Shown here one piece after another: positions 47,160-57,925 of a stretch of DNA of 64,000 nt (its first letter is position 1; each line of letters starts with the position of its first letter). The notes under the pieces are model-generated. The model had not been told where the DNA came from and searched no databases. It saw only the letters and a list, made by a program, of their open reading frames with translations. This stretch comes from Cristatella mucedo (Eukaryota; Bryozoa; Phylactolaemata; Cristatellidae). The stretch is from positions 7,271,001 to 7,335,000 of the forward strand of contig WPIO01000003.1 in assembly GCA_009760855.2 (NCBI GenBank). The letters are read 5' to 3'. A program made the translations under genes and the position numbers.

Positions 47160-48687
47160 ATGGAGGACGAAGAAAATGGTGTCATTGAGAGAGACGACTG
47201 CACAGATGAGGACGTGGATGACGGAGGCGACCGATCTGGCCAAAACGGCGAAGAATGTCATTATGAGAGCCGCCGTGAGATTAGCAGTGGCCTTAACGAC
47301 GGTGGATGTGGCGATGACATCGGCAGCGACAACGGTGGCCCAGATGACCAGGATCAAGTTGGAATCCACAAAACCGGAAATCAGGGAATACAAGCCTACT
47401 CTGTGGCTTCAAGTTGAAAGTAATTAAGTATGCAAAGGGGAGTAGCAATAATGCAGCAAAGAGAATGTTTGGACCTGTACCATACCACTGAACAATCAAA
47501 AGGTCAAGGATAGAAGGATAGAAGGCTGTGAAAAAAATTCCCAAAGCAAATAAACTCTTCGAGGAAAATATGCACAGTGGCAAGAGGTAGAAAATGATGT
47601 TAAAACTTGGGTAGGTAAACAAAGAGAAAATCAAATAGTATTGTCAACCAAGATGATCCATCAGGAAGCCGTGAAGATTGCTGTAGACAGAGGAGCTTGG
47701 AACTTTACAGTATCTGCAGAGTGGTGCTACCACTTTATGAAGCGTCAGAGCCTCGCCACGAGAACTAAATTGGCTCACAGAATGCCAAAACAATATGAAG
47801 AAAGGGTCTTGAAGTTCAAGAAGTTTAAAATTACGCTGCAAAAAAACACAACTTTGAGATGGCCAAGATCTACAATACGGACAAGGTACCTTGTCACAAT
47901 AGGCGCCCCCAGGTACAGAACTGCTAATGTAAGAGGAGCCAGTACGGTATTAATCAAAACTAAAATAAATAAAAAAAAGTCAATATGCCGTAGTGCTGGC
48001 ATGTACAAAAGATAGCACAAAACTTATTCCGGTGGTCAGTTTCAGACTTAAAACATTGCCAAAAGAAGGGATTCCATAAAGATTTATCCTTGAAGTTCAC
48101 GAAAAAGCTTGGATGATCAGCGAGGAAATGAAACCATTGTTTTCAAAAGTCTTTTGGCTGCCGACCGGAAAGTCTTTTGAAAAATCAGCCTTGCTCAAGT
48201 TTGATTCGTTCATGGGACTTTTGAAGGACAAAGTTAAGAAAGTGGCAGTTGACATGAAAGCTAAGCTGGCAGTTATCTCAAGGGATCGGTTGCATCCACT
48301 GGGTGTAAGCGCCGATAAATTATTTCCGGTGGCTTTGCGAAGAATTTGGACCAAAAGGATGACGGGTCAGTCGTTGACGACTTGATACCTGCAGGAAGGA
48401 TCAAGTCGCCAACTATAGGTCAAGCCTGTGAATGAAAGATGAAGGCCTGGAACAGCGTACAGCCAGAGATTATAGTCAGAGCATTCAAGAAGTCTGGCAT
48501 TTCAAGTGCAACGAATGAAACGGAAGATGACACAGTCAATGAAGAGTGAGATGATGCTAATGAGGATAACGAAGATTGCACCAAATTTGAAGTCAGTGAT
48601 GTGAACGAGGAAGACGGCAAGGATATCATCACCTTTCCTGATGGAGAGGATAGTGAGAGTGACAAGAGTGATTATGCTGCGTCTTGA
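47160..48687 (+). pseudogene. pogo/Tigger-type transposase, decayed
   Basis: Remnant of a pogo-family (CENPB-type HTH plus DDE_1) transposase spread over several frames. In order: CGFKLKVIKYAKGSSNNAAK and RMFGPVP (first HTH, near 47400-47500), then KKIPKANKLFEEN. A WVGKQRENQIVLSTKMIHQE segment follows, with WCYHFMKRQSL and TKLAHRMPKQYEE (second HTH, near 47610-47820). The DDE domain starts with YNTDKVP near 47871, where relatives have an Asp in YNxDE, and continues with VVLACTKD, TLPKEGIP and LEVHEKAW. The last block is KPALLVWDxF-like, decayed here to KSALLKFDSFMG (near 48187). The C-terminus has the KAWNSVQPEIIVRAFKKSG region and an acidic tail ending at a stop at 48685-48687. Multiple stops and frameshifts. 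An AATAAA (48714-48719) and a minisatellite follow. Confidence 0.85.
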
Positions 48688-48751
48688 TATTGTTAAGTTA
48701 ATTCAGTTATTGAATAAAAATGTTTGTTTCCAAAAACCTTCATAAAAAAAT

Positions 48752-48940
48752 TGGGGGGAGGCCTATACATTGGGAGGGGAGGAGGCCTATACATTGGGAG
48801 GGGAGGAGGCCTATACATTGGGAGGGGAGGAGGCCTATACATTGGGAGGGGAGGAGGCCTATACATTGGGAGGGGAGGAGGCCTATACATTGGGAGGGGA
48901 GGAGGCCTATACATTGGGAGGGGAGGAGGCTTATACATGG
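48752..48940. repeat. 24-bp minisatellite (about 8 units) at the pogo 3' end
   Basis: Seven near-identical 24-bp units, AGGCCTATACATTGGGAGGG plus GAGG, and a final variant unit ending GGCTTATACATGG. The unit resembles the GGTGCGCCTTATACAT-like subterminal repeats of pogo elements. The array begins about 65 bp after the transposase stop codon, so it probably grew from the element's own end. Confidence 0.92.
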
Positions 48941-48994
48941 TAATTCCTACTCAGGCTAGTAATCGTGGCACGTGCTTTTCTGACTAAAATTGCG

Positions 48995-49318
48995 TAGCTT
49001 TACCTCTAACCGATCTGAAATCCTTCAAAAACTATGCATGTAGTTCACATGCTCCCAAAGGCTGGAACTAAGTCCCGACTGGCACCAGTTCATCACTGAC
49101 GACATTTAAAACAAGCTGAGAATGCTTCTGCTCCCCGTTACATTTGCTGGGTCCATGAGGTTTGTCCTTAAAGTGCTTATGCGTGCAGATAACTGATATG
49201 CTATCATTAACCGATTAATTTAAATTTGCTTTTACACCATATTTAAATTGCCTAGAAAGATATTTTTTTCGCTTAGAGCCGTGAGGATCTGTTTTATTAA
49301 CATTACGATTATTATTAT
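48995..49318 (+). mobile_element. LINE family A, degraded 3' fragment
   Basis: AATCCTTCAAAAACTATGCA, ACATGCTCCCAAAGGCTGGA and a diverged 3' UTR with TGCCTAGAAAGATAT, ending in ATTATTATTAT near 49318. More decayed than the copies at 1.9, 5.1 and 38.9 kb. Confidence 0.72.
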
Positions 49319-49549
49319 GGAAATCCACTAAAGTCGCAGATCAACAAACATTGGATGTGAGACTTTCCGATTGTGATTGTATCTTACACTAAGAAATCGC
49401 TTATATGTAGCCACAAAATCTGTACGCTATTTCGCATGAGCTCTAATGCAATGCATTACATTCGAATACAATGGCCCTGGACACTACTGCAATGCAATAC
49501 AAATCAGCTGAAAACTGGATAGAGATCTGTTGGGAAATTATTTAATTTC

Positions 49550-49553
<4 letters not shown>

Positions 49554-49611
<58 letters not shown>
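49554..49611. repeat. (TA)n microsatellite
   Basis: About 28 TA units. Confidence 0.98.
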
Positions 49612-50212
49612 CAGCACACTGTTTTTAAATGTACTCACATACTTTCAAGCCATTACGCACTCACAAACTCGGGCAGCGCACAGCAATAAATTGCAGTGGG
49701 TTTGGCCAATAGAGCAATCCACTTAAATCCACCGAAAGTAAACCAGGAATCTTCTGCGCGATTATTCGAGTCTTTTTCATTTTACGCTACACCGTGTTCA
49801 AATTTTCCCTACGAAATCTTAGCCCATTGTGCATGTTAGTTCTGGGGAAAACGCATAGCAATCAACTTGAATGGCTCGAGGAAATGGCGGAACCGCATGA
49901 CGACGTGTCTTGAACCAACTAGAAACAAGTGCGTTAAGTTCATATTTAGATTGCACAAGACTTTTTTAAAGTGCACTAAAAAATTCACAAGCCATTGTAA
50001 ATGCAAATTATCATGTGATGCTCAGTAGTCAACTGCAATGGTCATTATAAACATCACAGCCATTACAACACGCCTCATATCCACTAGAAATCAGGGTTTA
50101 AAGTCCAAATGTTGATTGCATTCAGACAACTACACTCAAAATCATGAAAGCCATTGAGAACACCTAATCTCGCGAGTTGCGCTGCAATCAAAGAAAATGG
50201 CCCGGACCGATA
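49612..50212. other. Intergenic, no gene recognised
   Basis: AT-rich, nothing recognised. This is where the 3' part of the neighbouring minus-strand LINE should be, but no family C C-terminal end or 3' UTR is present. Confidence 0.5.
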
Positions 50213-51085
50213 CCAAAGGAGACACGTGCTCAAACTTCGGGGACTTGAAGACTAGCCTTGCAGCCATATTCATCGTCAGCTGCAGTGGCCTAATCGCTTT
50301 TTTTGGTAGCTCAGCCAATGGGAAATTGCAATAATCAAGCCAAGACAGAACTAAGGATCTAGTTAATTTGCTTGCAAGCCACGGTGGAACACAGCTCCTA
50401 ATCTTGGATAGGGATCTGACATGATGGCCAGCTGCAGAAGCAGTCTTCTGAATGAACCTTTTAAAATTGAAGCAGTTGTCAAAAATGGCTCCTAAAGTTG
50501 GAGCACGTGGTGATGGTCGCACAACAGCATCACCTATTAGAAGAGCAAAGCCTTTTAATCCAGCCACACGCTTAGAGTGTCCTATGAGCAGTGGTTCGGT
50601 TTTATAGTCATTTAATTTCAGGAAGTTTTCCGACATCCAGAATCGAATATCGGCAAGGCAAGCATTCAACTTTGTCAGTTGCTGCAGCATGTTCCAACGG
50701 CTTGAATGACAAATACAATTGAGTATCGTCAGCATAGAAGTGATATCCTATTCCATGGGCCTTAATCACTTTTCCCAGAGGTTGTGTATAAATGGAGAAC
50801 AGCAAGGGACCAAGTACAGACCCTTGAGGACTCCACAGGTGACCCTTCTCGTGTCTTAGACCTGACCCCCACACGACACGGATTGAACACGATCAGACAA
50901 GTACGATTTAAACCAAGCCAGTACTTCGTCTGCCAGACCAATCGTTGTTCTCAATCGTTCAAGTAGAACATCGTGATCAATGATGTCGAAGGCAGCAGAC
51001 ATATCTAGCAGAGCTAGGGCAGTGACATTTCCATCGTCGTTGCCACGTAGAATGTCATTGTTAACACGGAGGAGAGCAGTTTCAG

Positions 51086-51189
51086 TAGAGTGCTGCCTCT
51101 TGAACCCTGATTGAAATGTATCTGACATTCTATGATGTTTTAGTGAAGTGCTGCCTCTTGAATCCTGATTGAAATGCTTCTGGCATTTC
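51086..51189 (-). repeat. 58-bp internal duplication inside the LINE RT
   Basis: The segment encoding FQSGFKRQH occurs twice, offset by 58 bp (GTGCTGCCTCTTGAA at 51090 and 51148 on the plus strand). The two copies have different preceding codons: NNEMPEA in one, HHRMSDT in the other. Confidence 0.85.
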
Positions 51190-51722
51190 ATTATTTTCAA
51201 TGTGTTCAACCAGCTGCTCAGCAATACTTTTTTCAAGAATCTTTGACAAGAAAGGAAGAAGGGAAACTGGGCGATAGTATACAAGGACCTCATCGTCAAA
51301 TCCAGGCTTTTTAAGAATGGGTCTAACGATTTCCGATTTGAAGGACTTGGGGACGACCCCTTTTCCCAAAGAAGAATTAAAAATCTTGCTTATGTCAGGG
51401 CTAAGTTGAACTGCTAGTGAAGACCACAGAGATGAAGGTATAGGGTCTTCAAGAGACGAGCTCTTTTTGCTAGACCTTACTAAGGTAGCCACATGGCATG
51501 CAGAAACCTCAGAGAACTTTATAAAGGTCACAGGCTGTAGAACCGCGATTGCTTTAGTCGGAGGGGGCGTAATAGAGGCACTAATGTGCACAATTTTTTC
51601 AGTAAAGAATGCTTAATACTTTTCGGCTGAGTCCTTAATATCTGGGAAGTCAGACCTCTCAGCATTGGCCAGTAAATGGTTTACTTTCTTATAAATCTGT
51701 CTAGGGTCCGACTGGCAGGAAT

Positions 51723-53642
51723 TCAGCTTTCGGAAGAAAAAGGAAGCCCTGGCCTTTTAAGCTTCCGGGTGTAAACTCGAAGGAAGTCTTTGAAATTGAC
51801 TAGATCTGCATCAGACCCCGATTTCTTGAAACGACGTTCAAGCCTGCGCTTAACCCGGCGCATCTTTAGGAGTTTTTTTGTAAATTGAAAGGAGTCTCCA
51901 CGACTTTGAGCACGGATAGAATGAACGGGAGCATGCTTGTCAAGAGCACTCCTGAGTATCATGTTCACTGCATCAGTGCGGGTATCGAGGCTGCCGGTCG
52001 AGTCTGAATGCAGATCAAGAAGACCTGCATCCCAAACAGGTTTCAAAAACTTGTCTATGTCAATGCTTTGTAAGTTACGTCGTTTGACAAGTTCGACATT
52101 ACCCCGTACGTACAAGGGAGCAGGAATAGTAAACGAGACCAAACAATGATCCGAGAGGGTCAGTGGGCACACCACAAAGTCAGTAAGGAGGACATCCTTA
52201 GTGATCACGAGATCTAGAATAGGGCCACCGACGTGGGTGGTGTGATTAACCTGTCGGACCAAACCAAAATTCTCCAGACAGTCAAGAAATGAGCGGATAT
52301 GGCTGTTGCTAGGGTTGTCAACGTGAATATTGAAGTCTCCTACAATCAGTAACAGCCTGTCACACACAAAAATTTTAGTTTGGAACTCTGAAATCTCCTC
52401 TATAAACAAGTTTAGATAGCCAGGAGGCCGGTATATCGTAACAGTGAGAGGCATTGTCTTTGATGAAGACCTAATTGCAAGCGATTCAAACGATGGCCCA
52501 TGCGAGAAACTGCACGTCTTATAGCCAAACGATTCGTGAACAACAATTGCAACCCCACCACCAACCTTGTCAGAATGCATGGACTGAAAAAATGAGAAAC
52601 CGGGTGGAATGGTCTCAGAAATACAGCTGCTGGAAAGAGGCGTCATCCGGGTTTCGGTGAGCAGAAATGCATTTAGCTTCTCCTGGACCACCTGATCGCG
52701 GATAAGTAACCCCTTGGCTTTTAGCGAGCGGAAATTTAGAATTCTGAATTTAATATGCTGTCCAACAACTGGGCGACGGCAATGAAGTGGCCTGTATTCA
52801 CGTCGGCATGTATCCGGCCAGGCGGACGCGGTTCCTTCGAATTTGAATTGGACCTTAGTAACGGCTGCCGATCGACGTTTCACAACATGCTGGGCCGCGG
52901 CGGGTGGGCTACTGCCGCAACAAGTACTATTCAGTGCTGTAAACTTACGGGTCGTTGGTTTGATAGCCGAGCTGTTGATAAGGTGAACGCATGATGCAGG
53001 AAGGTTCTCATTGTCCCGCTGAAGATGGAGCGCCGGTAGGTATCGATTAATGGTGACATCGCGCCTTATGCTAAGCAGGTCCTGATTTGTGTAGCATATC
53101 CGAGGACAGCTCGTAAATAATCTCAGCGAAGATAGCAGCGGAATACCCGAAGGTATCGTGGAGAATTCAGGTAAAGGTCCACACCGAGCTAGGAGTCGCC
53201 CGAGGCCGCTCTCTAGCGCGGGGAGGAATGACTGCAATGTGCAGCCATTTTTGTACCGCTCAGCAGCTGGTTGGCTGGGTCCCGCGGTGGCTGCGTGCGA
53301 TGGCCAGCTACTCGCGGGATCATCTCGGGGAAGCATCGACATGCAGTCGCTCTGTTGAAAGACAGACATTTCTCGCTGGGTCTCCGCCTTTCGTAGGCCA
53401 TAAACCCGGCCAGAAACTAAGCGGGCGTGGCGAACGGCTGCAGTCGCACTGGTGAATCTCGGGCAGATCTCCTGGCAAACCAACCCGTCAAGATAATGTC
53501 CAGCCTGTGTTAGACTTAGCTGGTTAGTCGGATAAATCCGCCATGTGAGTGTATGCAATTGATATTTTCCGTTCCGCTTACAAATAGCGTGTACGATAGC
53601 TTCTCCTGACAAAGAACTTCTCAGCCCTCCAAAATGTTCCAT
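51723..53642 (-). CDS. LINE family C endonuclease ORF (intact open frame)
   Basis: A 639-codon open frame from a true ATG (53642) to a stop at 51723. Residues 1-295 form a Cys/Ser/Pro-containing N-terminal stretch of no recognised domain. From about 300 an AP-endonuclease-like (EEP) domain follows: LNFRSLKAKGLL, then LLTETRM with the catalytic Glu at 330, GGGVAIVVHE at 361-370, VGDFNIHVDN with Asp 436 and Asn 438, and LSDHCLVSF with Asp 498 and His 499. The end (about 590-639) is basic (KMRRVKRRLERRFKKSG), like the linker between EN and RT in L2/CR1 LINEs. In an active element the frame should continue into the RT. Here it ends in PFSSES, while the RT frame restarts at about 51591, so a frameshift near 51725 probably separates them. 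Confidence 0.82.
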   Translation of the reverse strand: MEHFGGLRSSLSGEAIVHAICKRNGKYQLHTLTWRIYPTNQLSLTQAGHYLDGLVCQEICPRFTSATAAVRHARLVSGRVYGLRKAETQREMSVFQQSDCMSMLPRDDPASSWPSHAATAGPSQPAAERYKNGCTLQSFLPALESGLGRLLARCGPLPEFSTIPSGIPLLSSLRLFTSCPRICYTNQDLLSIRRDVTINRYLPALHLQRDNENLPASCVHLINSSAIKPTTRKFTALNSTCCGSSPPAAAQHVVKRRSAAVTKVQFKFEGTASAWPDTCRREYRPLHCRRPVVGQHIKFRILNFRSLKAKGLLIRDQVVQEKLNAFLLTETRMTPLSSSCISETIPPGFSFFQSMHSDKVGGGVAIVVHESFGYKTCSFSHGPSFESLAIRSSSKTMPLTVTIYRPPGYLNLFIEEISEFQTKIFVCDRLLLIVGDFNIHVDNPSNSHIRSFLDCLENFGLVRQVNHTTHVGGPILDLVITKDVLLTDFVVCPLTLSDHCLVSFTIPAPLYVRGNVELVKRRNLQSIDIDKFLKPVWDAGLLDLHSDSTGSLDTRTDAVNMILRSALDKHAPVHSIRAQSRGDSFQFTKKLLKMRRVKRRLERRFKKSGSDADLVNFKDFLRVYTRKLKRPGLPFSSES

Positions 53643-53934
53643 TTTTAGCTCTACCTGAAATTAAACTACACTTATTAAGCCTAGCTAAATTTAAACTAAT
53701 TAAGCCTAGCTAAATGGCTTGCCAAGTTAACTAATAAGCAATAATTCTCAGCACTCTGAACAGTAGTAGCATGAGTATTCCATCTTTAGTAAACATTTTC
53801 TTGCAAACAGGCGTGTCATACAACGATAAGTTTCGCTGCCGCTTTTAAGTTGGCATACTTTCTGTTACGGAGCAACAACAAAATTAGGACCTGCTGAGAC
53901 AATAGTACGACAGCCAAAGTTTTTCACGCGTTGT
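53643..53934. other. Intergenic; short AAGCCTAGCTAAAT direct repeat
   Basis: ATTAAGCCTAGCTAAAT occurs twice at about 53672-53715, just beyond the LINE ORF start. It could belong to the LINE 5' UTR. Confidence 0.5.
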
Positions 53935-54425
53935 GTGACGCCGCGTCTATATTACTGCAATTCCCTTAATTTAAGACTTCCAGCTGGCGATCCAAATCGC
54001 CTAAAAGTGTTGCAAAACTCCGGCAGTTTTTCTTTTATATTCGTCTACGGCGTAGCTGCCACATCGTGCGATGTCTGACTGAGTTTCAATGGCTTCCCAT
54101 CAAGCGTCGAATCGAATTTAAAACCCTTCATCTGGCTCAAATCTTGCTTTATTCCGTCGCACAAGCCTATTTATATTGCCTCCGTATTTCTCCAGTCGCG
54201 TGCTCTCGCACCACCCACTCCGGCTCGGCTTCCGATCTACCCACCATCACTCGCGCTCAATTAAGAAATCTTTTAGTGATAGGTCATTTAGCTCGAACGC
54301 ACCGAAAGCTTAGAAGTCACTGCCCGCCTCGGTGACTGTCTTCATTCACTTCTCTGCTTCATCTAAGTCTCAGCTAAAGACGCATCTAGAGACGCTAAGC
54401 TTTCCCTGCTCCCCAGCTAGTAACC
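53935..54425 (+). mobile_element. Third LINE type, diverged RT C-terminal fragment
   Basis: YYCNSLNLRLPAGDPNRLKVLQNS-like sequence (LDYCNSLL region) near 53950 is followed by LTEFQWLPIKRRIEFKTLHL and QAYLYCLRISP near 54075-54190. A degenerate SSKSQLKTHLETL segment lies near 54355-54400. The order matches LINE C-termini, but it is clearly different from families A and C. Many stops. No tail was located. Confidence 0.68.
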
Positions 54426-54985
54426 CGTCCTTTTTAGTTCCAATGTCGGATTTCTGGCGTATTTCAGTGACGCTTAAGATGGACCAGCACGATTCCACTG
54501 GACTGCTTGCATGTCAGCAGGTGCAGCCGAATGTGCTGGCATTAGTGCTGTGAAATGCGGCGTGCACACTGTTAATATAATCGGTTCTAAATTAAATCAA
54601 ATTTATACCTTTGGCGTCAGATTTCTGATATATTTGCGTTCGTCTGCGGAGGATAATGGTAGATTGTGGCACTGTCACGGGTCTTTATCACCTGCGGTGT
54701 GAGAACGCATATGCAGGTCGGGAAATTGCGTGAGCACACGGTGAACTGAGTGCAGTGTAATACATATTAAATCGAAAATTGAGCTAATCACCACCAGTTA
54801 GTATTGAATGAGCGAGGATTTACAATTGATTAAATCAGTAGTAGGGAATTGTGCAGTGTATTGCATTAAAACGCGCTTGCTTATTTGTGTAGACATTGGT
54901 ACTTAAACTTGAGTTATAATATAGTTTAATTTTAAAAAGAAATTGGAGCTTCGTACGCGTTTGATTTCTGATTATCTATAGTCGG
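54426..54985. other. Intergenic, AT-rich, no gene recognised
   Basis: No domain or repeat identified. Confidence 0.45.
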
Positions 54986-54989
54986 TTTT

Positions 54990-55745
54990 TACTTTTAGCA
55001 TCCACACAAAGAGGTCAGTTTGACAGTCATCCTAATTGATAACGAGATACAGGATAAGGCCACAGACGTGACTGGTATGATTAACGTCTTGGACCAAACC
55101 AAAGTTGTCCAAACAGTCAAAAAATGAGCGCACCTGGCTGTCGCTGGGGTTGTCAATCTGAATGTTGAAGTCTCCTGCAATCAGTAATGGCCTGTCACAC
55201 GCACTCTAGTGAGGAACCCCAAAAACTCCTCCATGAACGAATATGCAGAGCCAGAATACGGTCGGTATATCACAACCGTGGTATTGTCTGCGATGATGAC
55301 CTGATTGTAACTGATTCAAATGTCTTTTATCCAAACGATTTACGAACAACCGCAGCAACCCCGCCACCTACCTTGTCAGATCGCAAGAGCTGAAAGAATT
55401 AGAAACCGAGTGAGCGATCTCAGATACAAAGCCACCAGAGCAGGGCTTCATCCTCGTCTCGGTTAGCAAAGATGCATCTAGCTTCTCATGGACAGCCTGA
55501 CCGCCGATAAGTAAGCCTTTGACAACCTTTAATTTGTAGCGATAGAACATTTAACACGGGGATCTTAAGAGGCTGTCTAATAACTGCGTGATGCCGATTA
55601 AGTGGCTTGAATTCTAGTCGGCATTCATGCCCTTCAGGTGCTGTCCCTTTGAATATAAATTGAACCCTAATAAATGGTCGCCAGTCGACTTTTCACAACA
55701 TATTGAGGCACGGCTCGAGAGCTACTACGGCAACGAGCGCTAATC
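54990..55745 (-). mobile_element. LINE family C-related endonuclease fragment 1
   Basis: Diverged minus-strand copy of the part of the LINE at 52188-52925. It includes the inverse of the GDFNIHVDN region near 55160 and a 60-residue open piece (KGLLIGGQAVHEKLDASLLT, then ETRM) at 55368-55550. It has small internal deletions and belongs to an older or distinct subfamily. Confidence 0.75.
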
Positions 55746-55746
55746 A

Positions 55747-56717
55747 GACAATCAAGAATAGAGCGTACCTGGCAGTTGTTAGGCTCATCAAAGTGAATTT
55801 TGAAATATTCCGCAGTCACTACAGGCCTGTCATGCACAAATACTTAAGCAAGGAGCTCAAAAAACTCCTCGATGAACAAGATCAGAGGTCGGTTGACTGC
55901 TATAGTGAGAGGCGTGATCTTCGATAGGGACCTTGTTGCAACTTATTAGTACTATTGTCTGATTGCAACCAATTCAAACGATGGCCCATGCGAGAAACTG
56001 CTCATCGTATAGCCAAACGATTCGCGAACAACGATTGCAACCCCACCACCAACCTTTTCAGAACGCATGGAATGATAGAATGAGAACCCGGGTGGCGTGG
56101 TCTCAGAAATACAGCCACTGGAACAAGGCGTCATCCAGGTTTCGGTAAGCAGAAATGCATTTAGCTTCTCCTGGACCACCTGATCGCGGATAAGTAACCC
56201 CTTGGTTTTTAGCGAGCGGAAATTTAGTAGGCGGAATTTAATATGCTGTCCAACAACTGGGTGACGGCAATGAAGTGACCTGCATACACGTCGGCGTGTA
56301 TCCGGCCAGGCGGACGCGGTTCCTTCGAATTTGAATTGGACCTTAGTAACGGCTGCCGATCGACGTTTCACAACATGCTGGACCACGGCGGGTGGGCTAC
56401 TGCCGCAACAAGTACTATTCAGCGCTTTAAACTTACGGGTCGTTGGTTAGATAGCCGAGCTGTTGATAGGGCGAACGCAGGATGCAGGAAGGTTCTCATT
56501 GTCCCGCTGAAGATGGAGCGCCGGTAGGTATCGATTAATGGCGACATCGCGCCTTATGCTAAGCAGGTCCTGATTTGTGTAGCATATCCGAGGACAGCTC
56601 ATAAATAATCACAGCGAAGATAGCAGCGGAATACCCGAAGGTATCATGGAGAAATCAGGTAAAGGTCCACACCGAGCTAGGAGTCGCCCGAGACCGCTCT
56701 CTAGCGCGGGGAGGAAT
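55747..56717 (-). mobile_element. LINE family C endonuclease/5' fragment 2
   Basis: Matches the LINE at 52272-53225 in order and orientation. The distal part, 55952-56386, is open for 144 codons (QHVVKRRSAAVTKVQFKFEG, LLTETWM, GGGVAIVVRESFG) and very similar to that copy. The part 55747-55950 is more diverged. No RT or 3' end is attached. Confidence 0.82.
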
Positions 56718-57075
56718 CTTAACGGCCTCCGATCGATCTTGCACGACATTTTGAGGCACGAGTAAGCTACTACGACAACGAGTGCTTCAGGGTCGTGATT
56801 TCGATAGCCGAGCTGCTGATTTGGCGGACGCAGGATGCAGGGAGGTTCTTAGTGACGCGCCGGAGAAGGCTCGCCAGTAAGTAGTGACTAATGGCGACAT
56901 CGCACCTTGTCTTAAGCAGGTCCTGCTGTGAGTAGCATATCCGAGGACAGTTTGTGAACAGTGCCAGCGAAGATAGCGCAGCGGAGGATACTCGAAGGTC
57001 TCAAGGAGAAGTAAAGATAAAGGTCCACACCGCGCCGCTCAGAGTCACCCGATGCCGCTCTCTAGCGCTGGAAGG
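56718..57075 (-). mobile_element. LINE family C-related 5' fragment 3
   Basis: A third, diverged copy of the N-terminal/5' block (equivalent to 52855-53225). It joins fragment 2 directly at about 56717, after GCGGGGAGGAAT. It shares ATTTTGAGGCACG-type variants with fragment 1 rather than with fragment 2. Confidence 0.78.
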
Positions 57076-57094
57076 AAGTCAGTAATTATAAGAA

Positions 57095-57182
57095 CGATAA
57101 TTATAGTTATAAAAGTAAGACATTTGAAAAGCACCCTAAGAGAGACTTACTTACATGTTTTTCCAAGCACTTTACATAAACT
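57095..57182 (-). mobile_element. LINE family A (or SINE b) 3' tail fragment
   Basis: AAAAGCACCCTAAGAGAGAC and CCAAGCACTTTACATAAAC are an inverted, diverged version of the LINE A terminal 3' UTR. Confidence 0.5.
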
Positions 57183-57747
57183 ATAAAGGGCCGCCGTAAA
57201 GTTAGCATAGAGCAGTCTTTACGTCAGCCACACGGGGTCGCGTCTGTACTGCACAATCCAGGACCTTACAGCTGACTTGGAAGTCAAAAAGTTCAATTGG
57301 CTCACCACCAATGAAGTTAAGAACTTTGTAGAGTCTAAACATCGTTTCGGAAACTTTAGATCCGTTATCCTTATAGTTCAGGAAATTTTTATAATCTAAT
57401 TCATTTTTATAATCTAACGGCTTTAGCGTCGACATGTTCCAGCTTGGGCTAGGTGAAATCCAAGTGCTGGACGAATTTGCTACTATTCGCAGAGGTTTTC
57501 ACGCGCAGCGGCGATGTTGACGAGTGCGAGACCGCGGAAACGGGCAAAAACGATAGACCGTCGCACATGCGTGCAGACTGCCGGGTTGGCTAAAGCCACT
57601 TGCGCCATCGTGCAGTTTGCGTTTCCGCGAAATGTAGGCCTGGGCACGGAGTCGTGGGCTTCTGTCGCCGCTATTTTCCGCTTTCGCACCAGACGCGAGA
57701 TGGTATAACTAAACGTAGCTGAACTAGCAGCGCCGGGTTTTTAAAAA

Positions 57748-57925
57748 AATGTTAGCTGATTTAACAGCCCCTTTTTGTATAGCGACAGAAGAGCCTTTAC
57801 GGCTATCACCACCGCTTGCAGTGGCGATACAGGATCGCCCACCACAGGATTCGAACCCACGACCTCGGGGTCGTGAAAAGCAATCACCTTACCTAGTGAG
57901 CCATCACGGCTCACCATTTCACTCA
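57748..57925 (-). mobile_element. SINE type a
   Basis: Well preserved inverted copy. The 3' end is AGCTGATTTAACAGCCCCTT, the body CACCACCGCTTGCAGTGGCG, the B-box inverse GGATTCGAACCCACGACC, and the A-box side CCTAGTGAGCCATCACGGCT. Confidence 0.9.

Larger units (their letters stand above)
50213..53642 (-). mobile_element. LINE family C, 5'-complete-looking, 3'-truncated
   Basis: Longest LINE in the window by coding extent. On the minus strand it has an intact endonuclease ORF (53642-51723), a linker (51720-51595), and the RT in broken frames (51591-51130, 51299-50856, 50874-50608, 50735-50213). RT landmarks include KSEIVRPILKKPG, YYRPVSLLPFLSKIL, FDIIDHDVLLERL near 50965, [12 protein letters not shown] near 50800 and [11 protein letters not shown] near 50720. 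Homology to other family C copies stops at about 50213, in the FEHVSPL region. The last part of the RT C-terminus, the 3' UTR and the tail are missing. Confidence 0.9.

Noticed and set aside
47097-47634. Hydrophobic minus-strand frames resembling membrane proteins
   Set aside because: They are antisense to the pogo transposase remnant, whose HTH and DDE blocks are recognisable on the plus strand.
48752-48940. CRISPR-like direct repeats
   Set aside because: The 24-bp units are contiguous with no unique spacers, in a eukaryotic transposon context. It is a minisatellite.
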